A DNA stretch of 5,152 nt from the NCBI GenBank assembly GCA_007136565.1, contig SLGS01000176.1:1-5152 (forward strand), in the 5' to 3' direction. Source of the stretch: Clostridia bacterium (GTDB taxonomy: Bacteria > Bacillota > Sulfobacillia > SLMV01). Below, in pieces: positions 1 through 5,152 of this stretch; the stretch's first letter is position 1, and each line of letters opens with the position of its first letter. A program made the translations under genes and the position numbers. The notes under the pieces were generated by a model that saw only the letters and a program-made list of their open reading frames with translations, searched no databases and had not been told where the DNA came from.

Positions 1-1157
1 CGACCCCTCAACGCCGGTGGACAAAAATCGCCCAGCCGCCTAATGGATCGCCAGCGCCCCATGTACGCGGACGAAGCCAGGTCCGTAAGCCGCTCCGCCG
101 ACGGACTATCCATACAGCGCATTAGTCCCTCCAATACCCTCCCGGGACCGGTCTTGGCCAGCGTAACCGAGGGATCTGTATCGACGGGAACACCCAGCGT
201 TGTGAGTTCCCTGGATGCCTCGCGCAACTCTTCGGACGAAGAGAACACCACGCAACAATGTCCCGGTGGAACACCCCCTCGAATAATTCCCTTGAGCCTG
301 GACGCCACTTCATGCAACCCCTCGGGTACATCGGGAACGCGGATCGCCTCCACCCGGGGGCCGTTCTCAGGGTCCCAGCCCCGCGGATGAAAGAGTGATC
401 GCGCGAGGCCGGATCGGTGCTCATCGGGATAATGGGTCAAGACCGTTTTCGCCAATTCGCCCAGGTGATCTCGTATTTCTCCCGGGGTGGGGAAAAGATC
501 CGGGCGCTCGGGATCATGGGCGAGCAAGACGGTCATATCCGGACAGCGGTGAGACACGGCCGTCAGTAAATCCAAGGTGGGTCGATCCAGCTGCCAGAAC
601 CCCTCCACGGTGACCGAGTCCCAAAGATAGCCTTCGTCGTTTCTCAACGACTCGGCCAGGTAATTGAATAGTCTCGGTCCGTCGGCGATTTCGTGACGCC
701 GGAGTACCTGTTCATATTCTTCGAATAGAGGCATGAGGACCGGCGGTGGATGCGCGATCTCACCGGAGGTCTCTCCGGATCGAACTTCCCTCACGAAGCC
801 GGCCAGGGCTGAAATGGTTCCCTCCCGATTCCATATGCTCGCCAGGGCTCCGTCATTCGGTGGGGGCATCTCGGATATGATGGCGCGCAACAGGGCATTC
901 TGTTCCCATCCCTGGAGTCGGCGAAAATCCGCGTCGTAATGGGTGGATAACTCGCTCAGCCACCCTCCCACCATCTTCAGCGGCGCGCCCGAAAGAGTAT
1001 CGCCGCCGGATAACCCGGCCAGGATCGTCCGCCTCCGCGATAACAGTTCCCTATCGGGGACCAGGTACAGGTGCCCCCACCGAGTTTGCCGATCCTCGCT
1101 GGCTAGCTCCAGGCGCGAGCGCACCAGGGTTTGCAAATCGAGATCCGATGCCTTCAC
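1..1157 (-). CDS. AddB/RexB-like PD-(D/E)XK nuclease-helicase subunit, N-terminal part (partial)
   Basis: This reading frame is open from a GTG at 1157 to the left edge, giving 385 codons with no stop; the C-terminus is outside the window. A GGAGG box ends 6 nt before the GTG, and an in-frame TGA lies a few codons upstream, so the start is well bounded. The layout resembles the inactivated helicase part of AddB-type proteins: LYLVPDRELL (residues 30-39, like the 'vPeq' strand), a region around FEEYEQVLRRHEIADG (145-160), VTVEGFWQLDRPTLDLL (182-198, like 'v.GF..ft..q..ll'), LLAHDPERPDLF (211-222), then a segment from RVEAIRVPDVPEGLHEVASR (268-287) through GVPPG to LGVPVDTDPSVTLAKTGPGRVL, which matches the usual 'e...Eve.vA..I..l...G.pp..iaV' and 'gIPv......la.tp.gr.ll' pattern. 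AddB partners AddA in recombinational repair of double-strand breaks; that role is inferred from family. AddB proteins usually exceed 1,000 residues, so the nuclease and iron-sulfur regions would lie beyond position 1. No Walker A motif is present in the visible N-terminus. Identification rests on pattern recall only. Confidence 0.7.
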   Translation of the reverse strand, partial: MKASDLDLQTLVRSRLELASEDRQTRWGHLYLVPDRELLSRRRTILAGLSGGDTLSGAPLKMVGGWLSELSTHYDADFRRLQGWEQNALLRAIISEMPPPNDGALASIWNREGTISALAGFVREVRSGETSGEIAHPPPVLMPLFEEYEQVLRRHEIADGPRLFNYLAESLRNDEGYLWDSVTVEGFWQLDRPTLDLLTAVSHRCPDMTVLLAHDPERPDLFPTPGEIRDHLGELAKTVLTHYPDEHRSGLARSLFHPRGWDPENGPRVEAIRVPDVPEGLHEVASRLKGIIRGGVPPGHCCVVFSSSEELREASRELTTLGVPVDTDPSVTLAKTGPGRVLEGLMRCMDSPSAERLTDLASSAYMGRWRSIRRLGDFCPPALRG

Positions 1158-1187
1158 AATCCACCTCCGTGATCGCCTTCAAACGAC

Positions 1188-1222
1188 TGGGTGGTCCCCG
1201 ACATTACCCCGAGGACCACCCA
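1188..1222 (-). repeat. Strong hairpin between the small ORF and the AddB-like gene
   Basis: Arms TGGGTGGTCC (1188-1197) and GGACCACCCA (1213-1222) are perfect 10-bp complements. In minus-strand RNA the stem extends inward by four pairs (U-G, C-G, G-C, G-U), leaving a 7-nt loop GGUAAUG. The two wobble pairs form only in the minus-strand transcript (they would be C-A mismatches in plus-strand RNA), which fits a role in the mRNA of these genes. Only a three-T run follows, so it is not a classic Rho-independent terminator. It could be a weak terminator, an mRNA stabiliser at the 3' end of the sel transcript, or an attenuator ahead of the AddB-like gene. The surrounding gap 1158-1251 shows nothing else beyond the ribosome binding site at about 1164-1168. 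Confidence 0.7.
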
Positions 1223-1251
1223 ATCAGCAATCAACTACTCGTAGTACCGGA

Positions 1252-1434
1252 TCAATCGTCGCAGGAGCTGACAGCCTTCTCGGGCTGACACTTCTTCAGC
1301 CGCGCCTTTTCGCGCAATTGCTCCCGGTACATACTCTTTTTGGTCTGCATGATCAGTTCGACGAAACTATGTTTCCTCTTGCGGAGTTCCCGTCGTCTCT
1401 CGTCAAGCTTCTCCTTGCTTATACCAGCGGACAT
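1252..1434 (-). CDS. Small basic protein with C-terminal cysteines, unknown function
   Basis: I do not recognise this family. From the ATG at 1434 the product is 60 residues, with 18 Lys/Arg against 10 Asp/Glu. Residues 7-48 look like a continuous charged, amphipathic helix without helix breakers, followed by a short tail with Cys49 and Cys58 and ending C-D-D at a TGA. No signal peptide or membrane segment is seen. Codon use (mostly G/C third positions) resembles the neighbours. The start is uncertain: a GGGAGG box lies 11 nt before ATG 1434 and only 2 nt before an in-frame ATG at 1443, so 1434 is preferred; a GTG at 1470 would add 12 residues but has a weaker site. It sits 107 nt after the selD stop on the same strand, so it could be cotranscribed with selA-selD. 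The stop is a TGA, which in a selenocysteine-decoding organism leaves open a readthrough product; this is discussed as a finding. Function cannot be assigned. Confidence 0.6.
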   Translation of the reverse strand: MSAGISKEKLDERRRELRKRKHSFVELIMQTKKSMYREQLREKARLKKCQPEKAVSSCDD

Positions 1435-1541
1435 CTGGGCCATTACCTCCCTAAACCCTGCGGACGGCACTCTCCGGTACCTTGGTATTTACTTCGCCAT
1501 TCGAAAGATATTTCCTTCCGAAAGGTGGGAGATTTGCTACC

Positions 1542-2609
1542 TCAATGTCCGCGTATGACTTCGATGGCCCTTCTATCCCGACGAATATCAACCCGACCCA
1601 CGGGAAACCCACCAGTTCCGCGGCTGTGGAGGCCGTTTAACAAAGAAGTGCTGCGATCCTCGGGGACGGATATCAGCAAGCCCCCACTGGTTACGGCGTC
1701 GGCGAGGAGCAGACGCATGTACTCGGGGATACTCTCCTCGAAGGTCACGGCACCCTTTCCGCAAAGATAATCGAGATTCGATGAGCTTCCACCCGGGAAG
1801 ACCCCCCGCTCCGCGAGCTCCCGGGATCCGGGCAACAGCGGGACTTCGTCCGCCCACAGCTGCAGGCTTACCCCGGAGGCATCCGCCATTTCGGCCGCGT
1901 GCCCGAGCAATCCGAAGCCGGTTACGTCGGTGGCCGCGTTCACCCCTGTCTCCACCATCGCCTCCGCCGCCTTTGCGTTCAACTCCCGCATCAGCGCAAC
2001 GGCTGCGCGCTCGATCTCCGGACCGGCCAGATCGCGTTTGATGGCCGTGGTGACGACCCCCACGCCTATGGGCTTCGTTAACACCAGGACATCACCGGGG
2101 CCTGCTCCTCCGATGGTGACGATCCGGTCCGGGTGGACCATGCCCGTGACGGCCAGGCCAAACTTGGGCTCTCTATCATCGATGGAGTGCCCCCCCATGA
2201 GGGCGACGCCCGCTTCGGCGAGGATTTCCCCGCTACCCCTGAGGATATCCACCAGCACATCGAGGGGTAAGTCAGCCTCGGGGAAGGCGACGAGGTTCAG
2301 CGCAACCAGGGGCTTGGCACCCATGGCGTATATGTCCGAAAGCGCGTTGGCCGCGGCGACGGCGCCGAAGTCCGCCGGATCATCCACCACGGGTGTGAAA
2401 AAATCCACCGACTGCACCAGCGCACGCTCGTCGTCCAATCGGTATACGCCGGCATCATCGAGGAAATCGGTGCCGACGAGGAGATCGGGATCGTCGCTTT
2501 GGAAATCCACTTGGCGCATGACCTGCGCCAGGGCCTCGGGGCCCAGTTTACAGCCTCATCCAGCCTTGTCGGTCATCCGGGTGAGCCGTATTCTATCCCT
2601 CTCGGACAT
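1542..2609 (-). CDS. selD: Selenide, water dikinase (selenophosphate synthetase), selenocysteine-containing
   Basis: SelD makes selenophosphate from selenide and ATP in the cytoplasm, the selenium donor for SelA. The full protein is 355 residues if the TGA at 2556-2558 is read as Sec18. The recovered N-terminus IRLTRMTDKAG-Sec-GCKLGP aligns with E. coli SelD IRLTQYSHGAGCGCKISP, placing Sec18 at E. coli Cys17 and Lys21 at Lys20. Other conserved elements fit with a constant +1 offset: Asp52 in LDDAGVY, Asp69 in SVDFF, Asp92 in NALSDIYAMG, GGHSID (139-144), and Asp228 in TDVTGFGLLGH; TSGGLL follows at 307-312. The start ATG 2609 has a GGGGGG box 7 nt upstream and overlaps the last 17 nt of selA, suggesting coupled translation. 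Starting at 2519 instead would remove the first 30 residues, including both catalytic residues, and is rejected. A SECIS-like hairpin follows the TGA. Sec-containing SelD is known in several bacteria. The terminal TGA at 1542-1544 is taken as the true stop because the protein ends at the usual family length. Confidence 0.95.
2512..2530 (-). promoter_or_regulatory. SECIS element directing Sec insertion in selD
   Basis: In the minus-strand mRNA, UGGCGCA and UGCGCCA form a perfect 7-bp stem around the 5-nt loop GGUCA. The stem begins 25 nt, and the loop 32 nt, after the UGA. Bacterial SECIS hairpins bound by SelB usually have an apical loop with a leading G, roughly 15-40 nt downstream of the UGA. 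The heptamer GCAGGUC at the top of the stem is the same as I recall in the E. coli fdhF SECIS. It lies inside the coding region, encoding residues 27-33 of SelD. A second, smaller hairpin (GGGCC-CCGA-GGCCC) lies between the UGA and this stem. Confidence 0.85.
2556..2558 (-). other. In-frame TGA read as selenocysteine (SelD Sec18)
   Basis: The TGA occurs in the context GCT GGA TGA GGC TGT AAA, encoding A-G-Sec-G-C-K. Conserved SelD sequence continues in the same frame on both sides, so this is neither a frameshift nor a true stop. The position is the catalytic Cys/Sec position of the SelD family. The adjacent selA and the downstream hairpin support recoding. Confidence 0.93.
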
Positions 2610-4026
2610 CGGTGATCCCCCCTTCTACGGATCGTGCGATATCGCCCACGGAGCGCAGCAGATCCGACACATCCCCGGGGAGAATCGTCCTGACGTCGAA
2701 GCAAATACCCCCGTGAGCGGCCCTGGCCACTACCGGCGTATTGCCGCACCTCAAGTTCGACAACCAATCCTGGATTTCTCCGGTCTCGGGAGTGCAAATT
2801 ACCAGGTGAGTAGGTAAATCGGTTCCGGGGGAGGAACCTCCCCCGATGCGAGAGTACCCGGGCATCGTCTCGACCCCTCCCGGGAAGATGGACCGCAATT
2901 CCGATGCCATCCGTTCGGCCCTCTCCCCGAGGCGCTCGGATTCCTCCGCGATCATCCGCAGTGCCGGGATATCGATCAGTTCACTACCCTCTACGTAGGA
3001 CGCCAGCGTGGAATTGAGAGCGGCGAAGGTCATCTTGTCCACCCTCAGCGCCCTCAACATCTGGTTCGCCCGCAACTTGTCCAGGAGATCGCGCTTTCCC
3101 AGGATGATCCCCGCCTGTGGCCCACCCAGGAGTTTATCGCCGCTGAAGGTGACCAGGTCCATTCCCGATTTAACGGCCTCTGACACGGCGGTTTCCCCGC
3201 GGAGTAGGTCCGAGTCCGCAGCGGCCAGGTAGCCACTACCGAGATCGAAGACGCTCAGTACTCCGGCCTCTTCGGCCATGGAGGCCAAGTCGTCCGGCGA
3301 GACTTCGGCCACGAATCCTCGGATGCTGAAGTTGCTCCGATGGATCTTCATCAGGGCTGCCGTCGCATCACCTATGGCATCCAGGTAATCGCTCGGGTGC
3401 GTTCTGTTGGTGGTACCGACCTCGACGGGAACGGCACCTCCGGAACGAAGCACCTCGGGTATCCTGAAAGATCCCCCGATCTCGACCAGCTCTCCTCGCG
3501 AGACCACGACCTCCAATCCCCGGGCGAAGGTGTTGAGGACCAGGAGGATAGCCGCAGCGTTGTTGTTCACGACCAGGGCATCCTCGGCACCCGTAAGCCT
3601 CCTCAGGAGTTCCCGGGAATATTCATCTCGGGTTCCCCTGGATCCCCCGGGGAGATCGTATTCCAAATCGGAGTACCCCTCGGCCACGAGGGATACGTGC
3701 CGCATCGCTCTCTTGGAAAGCGGTGCGCGACCCAGGTTGGTGTGCAGTACGACTCCCGTTGCGTTGATAACTCGGAAGGGCCCCGGGTTAGTCCAGCGGG
3801 AAATGGCCCTTTGAACCCGTGCCCAATACCCTCGATGGTCGGCTTCAAAGGGCTCATCTTGCGCACACGAGATGACGCCATCGCGATATTCATCCAAGGC
3901 GAGTCCCAGGGCATCGCGAACCACTTCCCTGGAATAGCGCGCCATCAGATCGCGGGCCTCGGATCTCGCCAATAATTCGTCCACCGCCGGGATGGACCTC
4001 AGTAACCTGCGTCTCGAGGCATCCAT
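2593..4026 (-). CDS. selA: L-seryl-tRNA(Sec) selenium transferase
   Basis: SelA is a PLP-dependent enzyme that converts seryl-tRNA(Sec) to selenocysteinyl-tRNA(Sec) using selenophosphate from SelD; in bacteria it forms large cytoplasmic ring oligomers. The product is 477 residues, close to the E. coli length of 463. Recognisable blocks in order: N-terminal SIPAVDELL (11-19); INATGVVLHTNLGRAPLS (87-104); the substrate and cofactor region NNNAAAILLVLN (154-165); GGSFRIPEV (184-192); EVGTTNRTH (202-210); FDLGSGYL (260-267); and the PLP-lysine motif FSGDKLLGGPQAG with Lys298. The C-terminal domain holds RCGNTPVVAR and FDVRTI. I chose ATG 4026 because GGAGGT lies 6 nt upstream; an in-frame ATG at 4053 would overlap the upstream gene by 14 nt and add nine residues not typical of the family. 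It starts 13 nt after the regulator's stop and its last 17 nt overlap the selD start. No key residue appears missing. Confidence 0.97.
   Translation of the reverse strand: MDASRRRLLRSIPAVDELLARSEARDLMARYSREVVRDALGLALDEYRDGVISCAQDEPFEADHRGYWARVQRAISRWTNPGPFRVINATGVVLHTNLGRAPLSKRAMRHVSLVAEGYSDLEYDLPGGSRGTRDEYSRELLRRLTGAEDALVVNNNAAAILLVLNTFARGLEVVVSRGELVEIGGSFRIPEVLRSGGAVPVEVGTTNRTHPSDYLDAIGDATAALMKIHRSNFSIRGFVAEVSPDDLASMAEEAGVLSVFDLGSGYLAAADSDLLRGETAVSEAVKSGMDLVTFSGDKLLGGPQAGIILGKRDLLDKLRANQMLRALRVDKMTFAALNSTLASYVEGSELIDIPALRMIAEESERLGERAERMASELRSIFPGGVETMPGYSRIGGGSSPGTDLPTHLVICTPETGEIQDWLSNLRCGNTPVVARAAHGGICFDVRTILPGDVSDLLRSVGDIARSVEGGITDVREG
2617..2622 (-). promoter_or_regulatory. Ribosome binding site of selD, inside selA
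   Basis: GGGGGG in the minus strand lies 7 nt before the ATG at 2609, within the last codons of selA. It supports the upstream start that includes the Sec codon and suggests selD translation depends on ribosomes finishing selA. Confidence 0.6.
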
Positions 4027-4032
4027 TAGGCT

Positions 4033-4038
4033 ACCTCC
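4033..4038 (-). promoter_or_regulatory. Ribosome binding site deciding the selA start
   Basis: GGAGGT in the minus strand lies 6 nt before ATG 4026, in the short gap between the regulator stop (4040-4042) and selA. It favours 4026 over the upstream in-frame ATG at 4053. Confidence 0.75.
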
Positions 4039-4039
4039 G

Positions 4040-4495
4040 TCAGAGGGCGACACCCCACTCGAAGCTCTGCTTGAATACCCTGAGCAGCAACGAAGTATTG
4101 ATTTCGCGGATGCCCTCGACGGCGCTGAGATCCTCGAGGATGAAACGCGACAGGTCCTCGTTGGTGGGAAATACTCCTTGAACGATGATGTCGAAGTTGC
4201 CCGTGGCCAAGCCCACGTAGTGGAGGGGCGGCAATTTGGCTATCTGTTCCGCGACGATCTTGCTCTTTCCGGGGTCCACGTTGAGGGCGATTATGACCGG
4301 GGACCCGAAGCCGATCTTAAAGGGATCGGAAACACCCGCTATGTGTATGATGCCCTCGTTGATCAACCGGTAGAACTTGCGGCGAATCGTACCCTCGGTT
4401 ACACCGATTTCCTCGGCCATGTCCACAAAAGACATTCGCCCATCCTTTTGCAACAACTCCATAACGCGCTTTTCAGTCCGGTCCAGCTTAACCAT
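4040..4495 (-). CDS. Lrp/AsnC family transcriptional regulator
   Basis: The 151-residue product has the usual two-domain Lrp/AsnC layout and length. Residues 1-55 form a winged helix-turn-helix beginning LDRTEKRVMELLQKDGRMS, with the recognition-helix region GVTEGTIRRKFYRLINEGII. Residues from about 65 to 145 form the ligand-binding and oligomerisation (RAM) domain, with IIALNVDPGK, LPPLHYVGLATGNFDIIVQG and EGIREINTSLLLRVFK. Such proteins bind DNA as dimers or octamers, often respond to amino acids, and often regulate their own gene. The ligand here cannot be read from sequence. The start ATG 4495 is preferred because GAGGAGG lies 9 nt upstream; an in-frame ATG at 4504 directly abuts that box, and starting at 4627 would add 44 residues of non-family sequence. 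The gene is 13 nt upstream of selA, so it is probably cotranscribed with selA and selD. A role in controlling selenium or serine metabolism is inference from position only. Confidence 0.93.
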   Translation of the reverse strand: MVKLDRTEKRVMELLQKDGRMSFVDMAEEIGVTEGTIRRKFYRLINEGIIHIAGVSDPFKIGFGSPVIIALNVDPGKSKIVAEQIAKLPPLHYVGLATGNFDIIVQGVFPTNEDLSRFILEDLSAVEGIREINTSLLLRVFKQSFEWGVAL

Positions 4496-4627
4496 TTCAG
4501 CCATCCTCCTCGGATTATTTGGATTTGATTGTCCGGGGCGAATGCTCGGCGAACCGAATAGGGCCGAGCGTGTGCACCGGGGCACACCCAATACGCTAAA
4601 CAGCGCACAATCAGTCCCAGAAGTCAA
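4496..4627 (-). promoter_or_regulatory. Intergenic region upstream of the regulator-selA-selD genes, with small dyads
   Basis: This 132-nt gap is the likeliest control region for the operon. It holds a GTGTGC-6 nt-GCACAC dyad at 4570-4587, a CGCT-AAAC-AGCG dyad at 4594-4605, a short TCGG-TTCG-CCGA hairpin near 4550, an AT-rich stretch at about 4512-4530, and the GAGGAGG ribosome binding site at 4505-4511. A TTGACT hexamer directly follows the ogt stop (4622-4627), but no good -10 box sits 16-19 nt away. The dyads could be operators for the Lrp-like protein or RNA hairpins; the sequence does not decide this. Confidence 0.4.
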
Positions 4628-5152
4628 TCATTCGGCATATGCATGACCATATCCTCCAGCAATCGCAGTGCGAATCGAATAAGAGAGTCGTCGGTCGACA
4701 TCCAGTAGATCCGACTTCATTCCTCTACCGCCACCGAATTCACCGATGTCACCGTCGGACCTGACGACCCGCTGGCAGGGGACGAAAAGAGGGAAGGGAT
4801 TCTTCGCCATCACGGTCCCCACGGCGCGAGCGGCGCCGGGGCTTCCCGCCGATTCCGCCACCTCTCCGTAGCTCATGGTATCCCCCGGGGGGATATCAGC
4901 CACGATCCCCCGGACCGTACGGGCGAAATCCGTCCCCCTGGTCGCGAGCGGGGGAATGGGGCCCGGGTCGCGACCCTCGAAATAGTCACTGACCCAGCGG
5001 CAATATACCTCCGCAATTCCTTCGACCTCGGGGGCATCTCCGATTTCCCGGAGGAAATCGCAGTCATCGCCCCCCGGCAGGGTGCTCCTGAAGAGTCCCT
5101 CGGGGGATATGGCCAAGAAGACGGGCCCCATGGGGGTTTCTACGCGAGTCCA
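4628..5152 (-). CDS. ogt: Methylated-DNA-[protein]-cysteine S-methyltransferase, 5' partial
   Basis: This suicide enzyme family moves alkyl groups from O6-alkylguanine in DNA to its own cysteine. The frame is open to the right edge; 174 residues are visible. The visible start WTRVETPMGPVFLAISPEGL matches the family's usual N-terminal strand ('t.ldTPiGpl.La.s..GL'), so the true start is beyond the window and the Met at 5131 is internal. The DNA-binding domain runs from about DFARTVRGIVADIPPGDT through MSYGEVAESAG, GAARAVGTVM (with the Arg-finger arginine), KNPFPLFVPC and GEFGGG. The acceptor cysteine is encoded at 4775-4777. Oddities: the usual PCHRV is PCQRV (Gln at 4772-4774), and the Glu of the usual C-terminal LL..E appears to be Asp (LLDVD, 4694-4696), so both partners of the Cys-His-Glu network differ. 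The cysteine itself is kept, so this is not a Trp-type alkyltransferase-like protein. It is 132 nt upstream of the regulator, on the same strand; no functional link to selenium is evident. Confidence 0.9.
   Translation of the reverse strand, partial: WTRVETPMGPVFLAISPEGLFRSTLPGGDDCDFLREIGDAPEVEGIAEVYCRWVSDYFEGRDPGPIPPLATRGTDFARTVRGIVADIPPGDTMSYGEVAESAGSPGAARAVGTVMAKNPFPLFVPCQRVVRSDGDIGEFGGGRGMKSDLLDVDRRLSYSIRTAIAGGYGHAYAE

Noticed and set aside
1158..1251. A selC (tRNA-Sec) gene in the gaps at 1158-1251 or 4496-4627
   Set aside because: The gaps are long enough, but neither strand shows a UCA anticodon arm, a standard T-arm or a matching acceptor stem.
1542..1544. The selD terminal TGA as a second Sec codon
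   Set aside because: SelD reaches its usual length here, the frame beyond it is not family-like and meets a TAA soon after, and no SECIS-type hairpin of good geometry follows.
943..1770. Long plus-strand frame of 275 codons
   Set aside because: It runs antisense across the AddB-like start, the small ORF and the selD end, has a low-complexity Arg/Ser/Pro-rich product with no recognisable motif, and is best explained as a shadow of GC-rich minus-strand genes.
1542..2519. selD starting at ATG 2519 (325 residues)
   Set aside because: It omits the conserved N-terminus with the catalytic Sec/Cys and Lys. The ATG lies in the SECIS hairpin, has no ribosome binding site of note, and the upstream frame continues the family alignment through the TGA.
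1930..2817. Long plus-strand frame of 295 codons
   Set aside because: It is antisense to selD and the end of selA, with a Ser/Ala/Thr/Pro/Arg-rich composition typical of a shadow frame and no ribosome binding site seen.
3340..3975. Plus-strand frame of 211 codons
   Set aside because: It lies wholly antisense to the conserved body of selA and shows no family motif.
4599..4627. Sigma-70 promoter with TTGACT as the -35 box
   Set aside because: The hexamers 16-19 nt downstream (such as GCTGTT) do not resemble TATAAT, so the match is only half a promoter.
4628..5131. Complete ogt starting at ATG 5131
   Set aside because: The frame stays open to the window edge, and the residues before this Met (TRVETP) match the family's N-terminal strand, so the Met is internal and the gene is 5' truncated by the window.
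1..5152. CRISPR array, insertion sequence or attachment site
   Set aside because: No regularly spaced direct repeats, terminal inverted repeats, transposase or integrase sequence, or tRNA fragment was seen.

Overview
All supported genes in this window lie on the minus strand and read right to left: ogt-like DNA repair gene (5' end off the window), an Lrp/AsnC-type regulator, selA, selD, a 60-residue basic protein of unknown function, and the first third of an AddB/RexB-like nuclease-helicase subunit gene that runs off the left edge. The core is a selenocysteine-synthesis operon. SelA converts seryl-tRNA(Sec) to selenocysteinyl-tRNA(Sec), and SelD makes the selenophosphate that SelA consumes. 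selB (the Sec elongation factor) and selC (the Sec tRNA) are not in the window.

The main observation is that SelD itself appears to be a selenoprotein. A plain ORF reading gives a 325-residue protein starting at 2519, which lacks the catalytic N-terminus. Reading from the ATG at 2609 through one in-frame TGA (2556-2558) gives a 355-residue protein with A-G-Sec-G-C-K in the place of E. coli A-G-C17-G-C-K20. A compact hairpin with a GGUC loop (2512-2530) lies downstream of that TGA, at a distance suited to a bacterial SECIS element. The false start at 2519 falls inside this hairpin.

Spacing in the middle of the window is tight. The regulator's stop codon is 13 nt from the selA start, and selA overlaps selD by 17 nt. 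This suggests regulator, selA and selD are cotranscribed and that the regulator may act on selenium metabolism or on its own operon. The 132-nt gap between the ogt-like gene and the regulator holds small dyads and is the likeliest place for the operon's control region, although no convincing sigma-70 promoter is visible. After selD comes a small Lys/Arg-rich protein with two cysteines near its C-terminus, then a strong hairpin, then the AddB-like gene with its own ribosome binding site. There is no stretch over 300 bases without a gene.

The sequence is GC-rich, with G/C-favoured third positions and strong GGAGG-type ribosome binding sites. Together with a selenocysteine pathway, this suggests a GC-rich bacterium, perhaps an anaerobe or from an anaerobic lineage. 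I cannot assign a phylum from this window.
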